From: Paenibacillus sp. FSL K6-3182 | GTDB taxonomy: Bacteria > Bacillota > Bacilli > Paenibacillales > Paenibacillaceae | Reading direction: 5' to 3' | Length of the DNA: 64,000 nt | Assembly: GCF_037976325.1 (NCBI RefSeq) | Contig: NZ_CP150265.1 | Span: 2,971,501-3,035,500, forward strand | In this document: piece after piece, positions 43,684 to 51,380 of the stretch | How the letters are laid out: every line of letters begins with the position of its first letter | How positions within the stretch are numbered: the first letter of the stretch is position 1 | Made by a program: the position numbers and the translations under genes | Notes under the pieces: model-generated | Told to the model about the DNA's origin: nothing | The model's input: the letters and a program-made list of their open reading frames with translations, nothing else | Databases searched by the model: none

Positions 43684-44433
43684 TTATTTCCTTGCTGTAA
43701 TCATAAATCGTTCTGAATTTGTTCTGATTCCTTGTTCGGTTTGGTTGTTTTTAATAAATTGTTGAAGGATTTGAAAATCTGTCTCGGATTGTCCGAAGTT
43801 CGGAATAATTGGCGTGTGTTTCAATAGAAAAATAAAGTCTTCAGCCGTCTCAAAATAATCGGTTGCGTTGTATTCAAATGACTGAATGTCTGTGAAGCCT
43901 GCATCAGCTAACTCCGCAATATATTGATTTTTCAACACACCTTTTTTTGTACCAAATGACTGTCCTCTTCCGAATGCCTCTTTAAGGTTGAGCTTATCGT
44001 ACTCACTAACCTGTTGGGTAAAAAATACACCATCGTTCACCAATACTTTTGCGATTTCTTTGGCAGAAAAAGCGGAATGTCTGCAAGAGACTACATTGAA
44101 AAAGTGGTCAGGAAAATCGAGCTTCTCCGCATCCATTTGTAAAAAGCGTATATTTGATTTATTTGATTGTTTTACGTTATTTAATGCGGTCTCAATCATG
44201 CCTGTGGAAAGATCAATGCCAATTAAAAGCAATGCTGAATCTGCTATTGATAATAATGCTTCTCCGCCGCCAGTGCCGATATCAAGCAAAAGATCAGACT
44301 TCTTGCAATACTGGATGACTTCTTCATAAAAATCCCATGCGATTCCTTCTGAGACAGATTTCACTTTGCTGAAATCCCAACCGTTGATTTTCCCGACTTG
44401 ATCATAAAATTGTTTGTATTCTACTGCATTCAT
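43684..44433 (-). CDS. Class I SAM-dependent methyltransferase
   Basis: 249 aa. Motif I is DLLLDIGTGGGEALLSIA; motif II IGIDLSTGMIETAL; FLQMDAEKLDFPDHFFNVV with SCRHSAF follows, as in Methyltransf_11 proteins; the end is RTNSERFMITARK. The substrate is unknown. The frame opens at 44496, but ATG 44433 follows GGAAGGTGGAAG and is the family-typical start. Confidence 0.82.
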   Translation of the reverse strand: MNAVEYKQFYDQVGKINGWDFSKVKSVSEGIAWDFYEEVIQYCKKSDLLLDIGTGGGEALLSIADSALLLIGIDLSTGMIETALNNVKQSNKSNIRFLQMDAEKLDFPDHFFNVVSCRHSAFSAKEIAKVLVNDGVFFTQQVSEYDKLNLKEAFGRGQSFGTKKGVLKNQYIAELADAGFTDIQSFEYNATDYFETAEDFIFLLKHTPIIPNFGQSETDFQILQQFIKNNQTEQGIRTNSERFMITARK

Positions 44434-44766
44434 ATTTCTTCCACCTTCCAAAGAGGATAATAAAAAACAAATGGATTGCTGCCGATATCCGTTCAAAATT
44501 TAGTTTCATGTGGTCAGAAGGACAGACAATCCCCTCTGCAGCTGGTACGCGTTTTATCCAGCCCGGAAACTAATTACTTCGAACCATTCGGAAAGACATT
44601 CCATTCACCTCGATTGAAAGATTGTTCTCATTATATGGCAAAGTGAGCTTATCAATCAAGCCATCGTGCAAAATGTGCCGTTCCCATATGGATGGAAGAA
44701 TCAATGAAACTAAAATAATACAGACGGCCCCTTCATATACATAAATACATGAGGGGGGATTAGAAA
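44434..44766. other. Divergent intergenic interval without a recognisable gene
   Basis: 333 bases between divergent genes. A TGAAAC at 44704 with CGG 14 bases later was considered as an ECF promoter but the spacing is too short. No terminator, RNA or ORF with a ribosome-binding site is evident. The glycosyltransferase ribosome-binding site GAGGGGGG is at its right end. Confidence 0.4.
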
Positions 44767-45861
44767 ATGTGGATGCTCATTCTAATGCTAGTCGGATGTC
44801 TCTCTGGTTTTTTTCTGTTCAGGAAAAATACTCTGACCGTCACTAATCAGACAGATCAGAGCGTGTGGAAACTGTCCATTATTATTCCAGCTAGAAATGA
44901 AGAATGTAATTTACCACATTTGCTTGAATCCCTTAAGTCGCAAACGGTTCAACCCTTTGAAATTATTGTGGTAGATGATTATTCCGATGATCGAACCAAA
45001 GAAATAGCTGAAGGCTATGGGGTCAAAGTTATTTCAAATAGCAGCCTCCCTAAAGGCTGGACAGGTAAGAACTGGGCGGTATGGAATGGATATTTGCATG
45101 CCTCTGGTGATATGTTTGTATTTTTAGATGCGGATATAAGACTGGCGCCTAACGCCTTGGCTTCATTAATAAAGGCTAGGGAGCGATCGAAGGGTGTTAT
45201 TTCAGTTGTTCCTTTTCATCACACCGAGAAGCTATATGAGAAGCTTGCTTTGATTATGAATGTGCTTGGGATATTTGCGTTTACATCGGTCTTTGAAAAG
45301 AAAAACCGGATGAAAGGGCTCTATGGCTCCTGCATTGTTGCTTTAAGGGAGGATTACGAAAAAATCAATGGCCACGAAAGCGTAAAAGCTGAAGTGCTGG
45401 ACGATTTGTTTCTAGGCTCCAAATTTATGGCAGCGGGGGTACCAGTCACTAATTTTATCGGATATGGCTTGGTTTCTTTCCGCATGTATCCGCAAGGCAT
45501 TCAAAGCGAAATTGAAGGATTTAGCAAAGGGGCGGTGTTAAGCACTTCGACGCTTAGTCCGTGGACAATTATCCCGATAGCTATTTGGGTGGTAGGACTG
45601 CTTCTATCGGAAACGGTGTTTATATTTGCGAATACTTCATGGGCTTTACCTTTCTTAATCGGTTATTTTGTCTATATGTTTCAATTATTTTACTTCACGA
45701 AGTATGTAGGCGCTTTTGGGATCGTTATTCCGCTGCTCCATGTTTTTGCTTCGTTATTTTTTATCATTGTTATGCTTTATTCCATGTATCAGGTGGTTAT
45801 TCTAGGGCATGTAAGCTGGAAAGGCAGGCACATCCGGGTAGGGGGCAAGAGGGACCTATGA
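44767..45861 (+). CDS. Family 2 glycosyltransferase, membrane-associated
   Basis: 364 aa. N-terminal anchor (MLILMLVGCLSGFFLF), then a GT-A domain: LSIIIPARNEECNLPHLLES, EIIVVDDYSDDRTKEIAEG, the metal-binding DAD in FVFLDADIRLAP, and EVLDDLFLGSKFMAAG. Three or four C-terminal membrane segments follow (WTIIPIAIWVVGLLLSETVF onward). It resembles CrtQ-type carotenoid glycosyltransferases, but no carotenoid genes are nearby. Overlaps the PlsY-like gene by ATGA, so the two enzymes are coupled and may build one glycolipid. Confidence 0.85.
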   Translation: MWMLILMLVGCLSGFFLFRKNTLTVTNQTDQSVWKLSIIIPARNEECNLPHLLESLKSQTVQPFEIIVVDDYSDDRTKEIAEGYGVKVISNSSLPKGWTGKNWAVWNGYLHASGDMFVFLDADIRLAPNALASLIKARERSKGVISVVPFHHTEKLYEKLALIMNVLGIFAFTSVFEKKNRMKGLYGSCIVALREDYEKINGHESVKAEVLDDLFLGSKFMAAGVPVTNFIGYGLVSFRMYPQGIQSEIEGFSKGAVLSTSTLSPWTIIPIAIWVVGLLLSETVFIFANTSWALPFLIGYFVYMFQLFYFTKYVGAFGIVIPLLHVFASLFFIIVMLYSMYQVVILGHVSWKGRHIRVGGKRDL

Positions 45862-46472
45862 TCATATTTTGGATTGCGGGTTCATTTCTATCGGGCTCTC
45901 TTATGTTTTCGTATTGGCTTGGTCTGCTCCGCAAAAAAAACATAAAAACGGTTGGCGACGGTAACCCTGGTGCTTTGAATCTTTGGAAGTCATCTGGATA
46001 TAAATTTGGTGTGGTCGGTATTTTATTGGATTTTTTGAAAGGATACTTGCCGGTGCTTTTTATAATGGGAAGCAGCTATAATCATGGTTATCTAATCGTT
46101 CCGCTTGCCATCGCGCCTGTAGCAGGGCATGCCTTTTCTCCTTTCCTGAAAGGGAAGGGCGGCAAAGCTATTGCAGTAACATTCGGAATATGGAGTGCGC
46201 TCACGGGGTTCGAGGTTTCATTGGCTTATGCCGTAATTCTAGCGCTGATGGCCGGCGTGAGCCGTATGATATATAAAAATAAGCCTAAATCCACCGAGGC
46301 GGATGGCTTGCAGGTTGTGGTTGGTATGCTGCTTCTTTCCGTTTATTTGTATATAAGGATGTTCTCAGCTGCCATACTCCTCATATGGCTTGGAAATTTT
46401 GCAATTCTTGTTTATAAGCACAGAGTTGAAATAGGGAAGTCGTGGAAAAAAGGATATGACAAAGGTGTCTAA
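45858..46472 (+). CDS. PlsY-like glycerol-3-phosphate acyltransferase family protein
   Basis: 204-aa polytopic membrane protein with PlsY motifs: IAGSFLSGSLMFSYWLG, DGNPGALNLWKSSGYKFGVV, LDFLKGYLPVLF, and GHAFSPFLKGKGGKAIAVTF. PlsY acylates glycerol-3-phosphate from acyl-phosphate. The GNPGA motif is kept, but the preceding GSGN is changed (GDGN). The true start is ATG 45858 inside the glycosyltransferase stop; the frame is open further upstream only as a shadow. Being paired with a glycosyltransferase, it is more likely a specialised acyltransferase than the housekeeping PlsY. Confidence 0.8.
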   Translation: MIIFWIAGSFLSGSLMFSYWLGLLRKKNIKTVGDGNPGALNLWKSSGYKFGVVGILLDFLKGYLPVLFIMGSSYNHGYLIVPLAIAPVAGHAFSPFLKGKGGKAIAVTFGIWSALTGFEVSLAYAVILALMAGVSRMIYKNKPKSTEADGLQVVVGMLLLSVYLYIRMFSAAILLIWLGNFAILVYKHRVEIGKSWKKGYDKGV

Positions 46473-46478
46473 AATGAA

Positions 46479-46523
46479 AAAGAGATTGTCTCTTAAGGTG
46501 ATGCCTACCGAGATAATCTCTTT
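46479..46523. terminator. Hairpin between convergent genes
   Basis: AAAGAGATTGTCTC at 46479-46492 pairs with GAGATAATCTCTTT at 46510-46523 in 13 of 14 positions. It lies between the PlsY-like gene and the convergent VOC gene. The minus-strand side is followed by T5, so it suits the VOC gene best. Confidence 0.6.
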
Positions 46524-46569
46524 AATTATGTTCCCGCCGAACGAGCCTTCATCAGGAGTTGTATTTATA

Positions 46570-47031
46570 CTACGAACGGGAATTTTCACGCATAGCGCCC
46601 AATACGATGTGATATCCATCTGGGTCTTTGATATAAGCGTTTTTAAATTCGTGATTGCCGTGAGCATCAGTAAACGGTTCGACCGCAATATGTCCGCCAA
46701 GCCTACGCACTTCCTCGATAATGGAGTCCAAGTCCTCCCAACTAACGTGAATAAATGTGTCCCAACCATAGTCAGGGCCTTCCCATTCCGTTGGGTAGTC
46801 TGGACGTTTTTGTGAGCGTGCATTAGGTCGTACATCTTCTGGGGAAACCGCCTGTTGTAGAATCACGGTCATTCCGTCTCGTTCCGCATGTCCCCAGTTA
46901 TCTACATGGCAACCGAGAACGTCACGGTAGTATTCCTGCGATTTCTTTAAGTCTGAGACCAACCGAACTTGAATGGTTTGACCGAATTTTGCTTTTTGAC
47001 CTGTCAGAGTCTTTGCAGCTTGCTCGCTCAT
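46570..47031 (-). CDS. VOC (glyoxalase/bleomycin resistance) family protein
   Basis: 153 aa with beta-alpha-beta repeats: FGQTIQVRLVSDLKKSQEYY and DVLGCHVDNWGHAERDGMTV, then HVSWEDLDSIIEEVRRLGGH and KDPDGYHIVLG at the end, the usual pattern with a C-terminal metal-ligand region. Function (isomerase, dioxygenase or resistance) cannot be told. Monocistronic, with a ribosome-binding site AAAGGAG. Confidence 0.8.
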   Translation of the reverse strand: MSEQAAKTLTGQKAKFGQTIQVRLVSDLKKSQEYYRDVLGCHVDNWGHAERDGMTVILQQAVSPEDVRPNARSQKRPDYPTEWEGPDYGWDTFIHVSWEDLDSIIEEVRRLGGHIAVEPFTDAHGNHEFKNAYIKDPDGYHIVLGAMRENSRS

Positions 47032-47228
47032 TTTATTTCTCCTTTGTCATCAGAAATTTTTCTAAGCATGCCTGACTTTATTCGATTATTCACCAAAGTT
47101 TTCCTGCAAGTTGGTTTAAAAATTGCCCTGTAATCTGGTGTTACGATAATCATCCGTAAGACTTCTATTGCTATTTTATATACATATACTTATAATAAGT
47201 TTAAAATTTACCATTATGGGAGGTACAG

Positions 47229-47582
47229 ATGAACATACACGAAGCTGGAATCATCATTTTTATGGAAAATTATAAGGAAACATTAGACTTCTATAAGACT
47301 AAGTTAGGACTTCCTGTTAGAGAACAGAAAGAGGATTTGACTATTTTTGATTTCGGAAAAAGCTATCTCATGGTTGAGGATCATGGAGTGTCCTCGGCCG
47401 CTGAAAAAACAAGAGCTCAAAATCCAACTGTATTAAGGTTAGATGTGACTGATTTTGATGTAACTATAAAAGAAATAAGAGATCGCGGTATTGAAGTCAA
47501 AGTATACACACCCAGTTGGGGAACCATTGGAGTTATTATCGACCCTGAAGGAAATAGAATAGAAATTAAAGAAGCCATTTAA
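47229..47582 (+). CDS. VOC family protein, glyoxalase-like
   Basis: 117 aa, single-module VOC: IIIFMENYKETLDFYKTKLG, LPVREQKEDLTIFDFGKSYL, and IDPEGNRIEIKE at the C-terminus with the conserved DPEGN and Glu. Likely forms a dimer that binds a small substrate. It starts at ATG behind GGGAGG. A methyltransferase gene begins 52 bp downstream. Confidence 0.82.
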   Translation: MNIHEAGIIIFMENYKETLDFYKTKLGLPVREQKEDLTIFDFGKSYLMVEDHGVSSAAEKTRAQNPTVLRLDVTDFDVTIKEIRDRGIEVKVYTPSWGTIGVIIDPEGNRIEIKEAI

Positions 47583-47634
47583 AATGGTAGAATGAATAAT
47601 AGAAATGAGAATGCAGCGGTTGGAAAGGGGATTT

Positions 47635-48483
47635 ATGGACAGCGACGAAACGATTCAAACCATTGTGAACTGTATGGCTGTTTCAGGTGAGGATACTTCG
47701 ATACAAAAAATACAGACGGAGCATCGACTGAAATTAGCACAATTCTGGGGCATAACAAAAGGCAGCAGAGTGCTGGAAATAGGCTGCGGTCAAGGGGATA
47801 CAACAGCAGTTCTTGCCTTTTTGACTGGAGAAAGCGGTCTTGTTCAAGGGATTGATATCGCATCTGCTAATTATGGAAGTCCAATCACATTAGGTGAAGC
47901 TTATGAGTACTTGAAAAAATCTGAATTAGGAAATCAACTAGAAATGAGCTTTGAAGTTGATATTTTATCCGATAAGATAAATTATCCTGATCAATCCTTC
48001 GATTTTATTGTATTGTCTCATTGCTCATGGTATTTAGAATCGTTTGAACATTTAACGAGCATTATGGAAAAAGTGAAGAAATGGGGGAAACAGCTTTGTT
48101 TTGCTGAATGGGATTTAAGAGTTCAATATCCGGAGCAAACTCCTCATTTCTTAGCGGCTTTAATCCAAGCACAATGTGAATGTTTTAAGGAAAACAGCTC
48201 GTCTAATATACGCACGCTGTTTTCTCAAAGTGATATTCGAAATATTATAGAGAACGCTGGCTGGGAGATAACTGATGAAATATCGATATATTCCTCGGAG
48301 TTGCAGGATGGCAAATGGGAAATTAATATGACATTAGAAGATTATCCACATGAGCTGAAAGCTCTTACCAAAATACCAAGCAAGCTAAAAACGCTCATTA
48401 ACTCGGAGATTGGTTTACTTCTAGAAGCGGTGAAGCAAGATCATACAAAACCAATGTCGACTTTTGCATTGGTTGCACGATAA
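47635..48483 (+). CDS. Class I SAM-dependent methyltransferase
   Basis: 282 aa. Motif I is GSRVLEIGCGQGDTTAVLAF; acidic loop VQGIDIASANYGSP; post-motif DQSFDFIVLSHCSWYLES; the C-terminal half is helical. It is not closely similar to the methyltransferase at 43684. ATG 47635 follows GAAAGGGG closely; the frame is open to 47605 but that start has no ribosome-binding site. Possibly transcribed with the VOC gene. The substrate is unknown. Confidence 0.82.
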   Translation: MDSDETIQTIVNCMAVSGEDTSIQKIQTEHRLKLAQFWGITKGSRVLEIGCGQGDTTAVLAFLTGESGLVQGIDIASANYGSPITLGEAYEYLKKSELGNQLEMSFEVDILSDKINYPDQSFDFIVLSHCSWYLESFEHLTSIMEKVKKWGKQLCFAEWDLRVQYPEQTPHFLAALIQAQCECFKENSSSNIRTLFSQSDIRNIIENAGWEITDEISIYSSELQDGKWEINMTLEDYPHELKALTKIPSKLKTLINSEIGLLLEAVKQDHTKPMSTFALVAR

Positions 48484-48633
48484 TGTAAATGCTAGAAATG
48501 AATATTTATACGTTTGTAACGCTAGCTTGAATATAGATAAAAGTCCAAATCTATAAAACAATCAAATGTCTGGTTACAAAAGATAGAGTTGGTTCATATG
48601 TTGTAAGTATCTTCTAGAGGAGGTATTACAAAT

Positions 48634-48984
48634 ATGCCAAAAGAAAAGAAAAATGCAAAAAACAGCTCAACAGGCAATCGTAGCGAAGGAAACCGTACAG
48701 GCGGTAACCGTACCGGTGGAAATCGTACGGGAGGAAATCGTACAGGTGGCAACCGCACAGGCGGAAATCGTACTGGAGGTAACCGAACAGGAGGCAATCG
48801 CACAGGCGGCAACCGTACAGGCGGTAATCGCACGGGAGGCAACCGTACTGGTGGAAACCGTACTGGAGGCAACCGTACTGGTGGAAATCGTACCGGAGGC
48901 AACCGTACTGGTGGAAATCGTACCGGAGGAAACCGCACAGGCGGCTATCCTTTAGGTGACACAGCTCCAGGCAACGAAGTTTAA
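48634..48984 (+). CDS. NRTGG pentapeptide-repeat protein
   Basis: 116 aa. A basic N-terminus (MPKEKKNAKNSSTGNRSEG) leads to 17 perfect tandem copies of Asn-Arg-Thr-Gly-Gly, then YPLGDTAPGNEV. ATG 48634 has GAGGAGG about ten bases upstream, so translation is well supported. The repeat is rich in Arg and Gly, has no hydrophobic residues, and should be disordered and very basic (17 Arg). Codon choice varies between copies (AAC/AAT, CGT/CGC, ACA/ACC/ACG/ACT) while the protein is constant, which points to selection on the peptide. RNA, DNA or spore-surface binding are guesses. A terminator follows. Confidence 0.8.
   Translation: MPKEKKNAKNSSTGNRSEGNRTGGNRTGGNRTGGNRTGGNRTGGNRTGGNRTGGNRTGGNRTGGNRTGGNRTGGNRTGGNRTGGNRTGGNRTGGNRTGGNRTGGYPLGDTAPGNEV
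48691..48945 (+). repeat. 15-bp coding tandem repeat, 17 units
   Basis: AACCGTACAGGCGGT-type units, 15 bases each, run 17 times without interruption. Differences are nearly all at third codon positions. Because of the 15-base period, other frames on both strands are also open; those are shadows. Confidence 0.92.
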
Positions 48985-49034
48985 TTGACGCAAATGAAGC
49001 TATAGTTGTGTAGAGACTATGCTTGAACAAGATG

Positions 49035-49069
49035 GCAGCTCATGACTCTTAGAGAAATGAGCTGCTTTT
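49035..49069 (+). terminator. Terminator after the NRTGG gene
   Basis: GCAGCTCAT at 49035-49043 pairs perfectly with ATGAGCTGC at 49057-49065 and is followed by TTTTG. It may also slow read-through of the convergent reductase gene. Confidence 0.8.
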
Positions 49070-49103
49070 GTTTTCAAAGATTCATAGGAAGCGGCTGATC
49101 GAC

Positions 49104-49967
49104 TCAACCTTTACCCTTGCGCGTCATTTCAGCCAGCTCATCCCATTGCTTATCGGACACCTCTGCTAAGCTGTTGAATTGCCCTGCACCTTGCAGCCAC
49201 TCGCCGCCATCAATCGTTACAACTTCACCGTTCAAATAATGTGCGAAATCCGAAACTAAATAGGCGGCCAAATTAGCTAGTTCTTCTTTATTGCCAACAC
49301 GTTTTAAGGGGATGCGGCTAATCATCTTCTCTTCAAGCTCAGGAGTGGGAGAGAGGCGAGACCAAGCGCCTTCTGTCGGAAAGGGACCTGGTGCAATCGC
49401 AACTTGGCGAATACCGTAAGGTGCCCATTCAACGGCGAGCGATCTTGTAAGCGCAAGAACGCCAGCTTTTGCAGCAGCGGAAGGTACAACATATCCCGAG
49501 CCGGTAGAAGCATAGGTGGTGACGATGTTCAACATCGTACCGCCTCTTCCTTGTTCAATCCACCGCTTGCCCACTTCCAGAGTCGTATAAAAGGTGCCAT
49601 GTAAAACAATATGTAAGATTGTATCTACTGCTCTTGGAGAGAGCCTCTCGGTAGGACTGATGAAATTTCCAGCAGCGTTGTTGACGAGGATATCGATATG
49701 TCCAAAATGGTTCTCGACGGCTTCAATCAGCTCATGAACTTGTGATGGATCACGAACGTCACAGCTTTTGTAGTAAACGGTGCTGGTGGGCAAGCTCATT
49801 TCTTCAGCCGCTTGCTTCAATACCGCCTCACGGCGGCTGGCAATTGCGAGTTTAGCACCTAACGCAACAAATTTCTCACCCATGGCGCGTCCAAGTCCGG
49901 TCGCTCCTCCCGTTATTAGAACGACCTTTCCTTGCAATAAATCGTTTGTAAATGGTCCCAAATGCAC
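49104..49967 (-). CDS. fadH: Short-chain dehydrogenase, 2,4-dienoyl-CoA reductase type
   Basis: 287 aa. Rossmann motif VVLITGGATGLGRAMGEKFV, NNAAGNF at ~96-102, and an active site spaced as in dienoyl-CoA reductases rather than FabG: Y152 in TTYASTGSG, S163 and K167 in YVVPSAAAKAGV (Tyr, +11 Ser, +15 Lys). The family removes the second double bond in beta-oxidation of unsaturated fatty acids using NADPH. It stands alone, without other fad genes. A fadH-type name follows the Bacillus homologue; the exact substrate is inferred. Confidence 0.85.
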   Translation of the reverse strand: MHLGPFTNDLLQGKVVLITGGATGLGRAMGEKFVALGAKLAIASRREAVLKQAAEEMSLPTSTVYYKSCDVRDPSQVHELIEAVENHFGHIDILVNNAAGNFISPTERLSPRAVDTILHIVLHGTFYTTLEVGKRWIEQGRGGTMLNIVTTYASTGSGYVVPSAAAKAGVLALTRSLAVEWAPYGIRQVAIAPGPFPTEGAWSRLSPTPELEEKMISRIPLKRVGNKEELANLAAYLVSDFAHYLNGEVVTIDGGEWLQGAGQFNSLAEVSDKQWDELAEMTRKGKG

Positions 49968-50055
49968 ACTCTCCTCTGAATCAGAATGATTCTGTCTGTT
50001 TATTCATATCAGGGAGTGGTATAGGTTATGTGCAAAATAAAGAATCATTTAGACA

Positions 50056-51075
50056 CTATCCATTCATAACATATCGACTGAGAAATGCCGCCACTTTTTG
50101 TTCATAGGCTGTTGTATCCGTACCATAGGACATGCCGTGACCAGCACCCTCGGCGATATAAATATCTTTGTCAGCTTTACAAGCTTCATAAAGCCTCCAC
50201 ACCATTTCTGTAGGTACAAAAGTATCGGCGGAACCATGAATAAAGAACATGGGCAGCTTATTTTTATCCAGCTGCTTGATTGCAGATGCCTCCTCGAAGC
50301 TATAACCTGCTTTAAGGCGGGTTAATAAGCTAGTTGCAGGCAAAATCGGAAAAGCAGGCAGCTTGTACATCCGCTTTAGTTGATAAGAGAGCTGATCGGT
50401 AACTGACGTATAGCCGCAGTCCTCCACAATGACCTTGACTTGTTTTGGAACATTTTCACCGCTTACCATCATCACAGTCGCTCCACCCATTGAAATGCCG
50501 TGCAGCACGATTTGCACCGATTCACCAAGTTTCTGTACGACCTCGTCTATCCAAAGGAGATAATCCTTCCGATCTGGCCAGCCGAAGCCGATGTAATCGC
50601 CTTCACTATCGCCATGACCTCGATCATCAGGCATGAGCACGTTATACCCAAGCTTGTCATAATAAAATTTAGCGAAGCTGCCCATATCTTTCCCTTGCGA
50701 GGAATAGCCGTGTGCAAGAATGACGGTTTTGGACGTCAAAGTTTTGGCTTCAAGGTAATAGCCAACCAAGGAGAGACCGTCACTTGAAGTAAGATGCCAA
50801 ATTTCATAAGCTTGTTTTTCTATCCATTCTACCCCTATAGCCTCTACCGGTGTTGGACCAGATTCATCTGCTAATGCAATGGCAGCTTGATCATCCATTT
50901 CCTTTTCTCCGTGAATTTGCGCTAAATCCTGATTATTGCTTAAAAATGCTTTGGAGTTTCGTTTGATTGCCACGTAATAGAAATAATAACTAATCACGGT
51001 AAGTAAACCGATAAAAAGGACCGCCAAACCTCCTATTCCAAGTACAATTCTGCTCATCAGCATCGTCATAGTCAT
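50056..51075 (-). CDS. Membrane-anchored alpha/beta hydrolase
   Basis: 339 aa. An N-terminal membrane anchor (IVLGIGGLAVLFIGLLTVIS) and a ~50-residue linker precede an alpha/beta hydrolase domain: VILAHGYSSQGKDMGSFAKF for the oxyanion hole, DDRGHGDSEG, nucleophile S195 in LHGISMGGATV, acid in FIHGSADTFVP, and His in AEGAGHGMSYG. It resembles YfhR/BEM46-type hydrolases. The first ATG (51075) is four bases after GGAGGA; an in-frame ATG at 51069 has better spacing. The substrate is unknown. Confidence 0.85.
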   Translation of the reverse strand: MTMTMLMSRIVLGIGGLAVLFIGLLTVISYYFYYVAIKRNSKAFLSNNQDLAQIHGEKEMDDQAAIALADESGPTPVEAIGVEWIEKQAYEIWHLTSSDGLSLVGYYLEAKTLTSKTVILAHGYSSQGKDMGSFAKFYYDKLGYNVLMPDDRGHGDSEGDYIGFGWPDRKDYLLWIDEVVQKLGESVQIVLHGISMGGATVMMVSGENVPKQVKVIVEDCGYTSVTDQLSYQLKRMYKLPAFPILPATSLLTRLKAGYSFEEASAIKQLDKNKLPMFFIHGSADTFVPTEMVWRLYEACKADKDIYIAEGAGHGMSYGTDTTAYEQKVAAFLSRYVMNG

Positions 51076-51380
51076 TCATTCCTCCAAGTAGGCGGTTATG
51101 TGTGAATTTGTGCTATGTCTCTATCATACTGAAGAAAGCTGCTAAAAGGGAGCGGATTGTTGAAGTGATGGTTTGATTGTGGAGATTATAAAGGTATTGC
51201 CAGCTTCTTTATGGAATCAATCGTTATTATTGTTTCTTTTCTAATGAAAATCATTCCTTGTCTGCAATATTTCTAGTCTAAGCTCATTAGCTTACCTTTA
51301 TCAATGATGTTCATTACCAAAAAATAGTATATACTAGGCTCATATCGTACATATTCGGGTTTATGAGGGGTATAAGAGGC
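51076..51380. other. Divergent interval between hydrolase and amidase
   Basis: 305 bases. A TATACT at 51330-51335 could be the -10 for the amidase gene but has no clear -35. Otherwise AT-rich, with no ORF, RNA or hairpin that I can support. Confidence 0.35.

Noticed and set aside
44704..44725. ECF promoter TGAAAC...CGG before the glycosyltransferase
   Set aside because: Spacer of 14 bases is too short for known ECF promoters.
48594..49030. Other open frames over the NRTGG repeat, both strands
   Set aside because: The 15-bp period opens all frames. Only the plus frame at 48634 has a ribosome-binding site and third-position variation.
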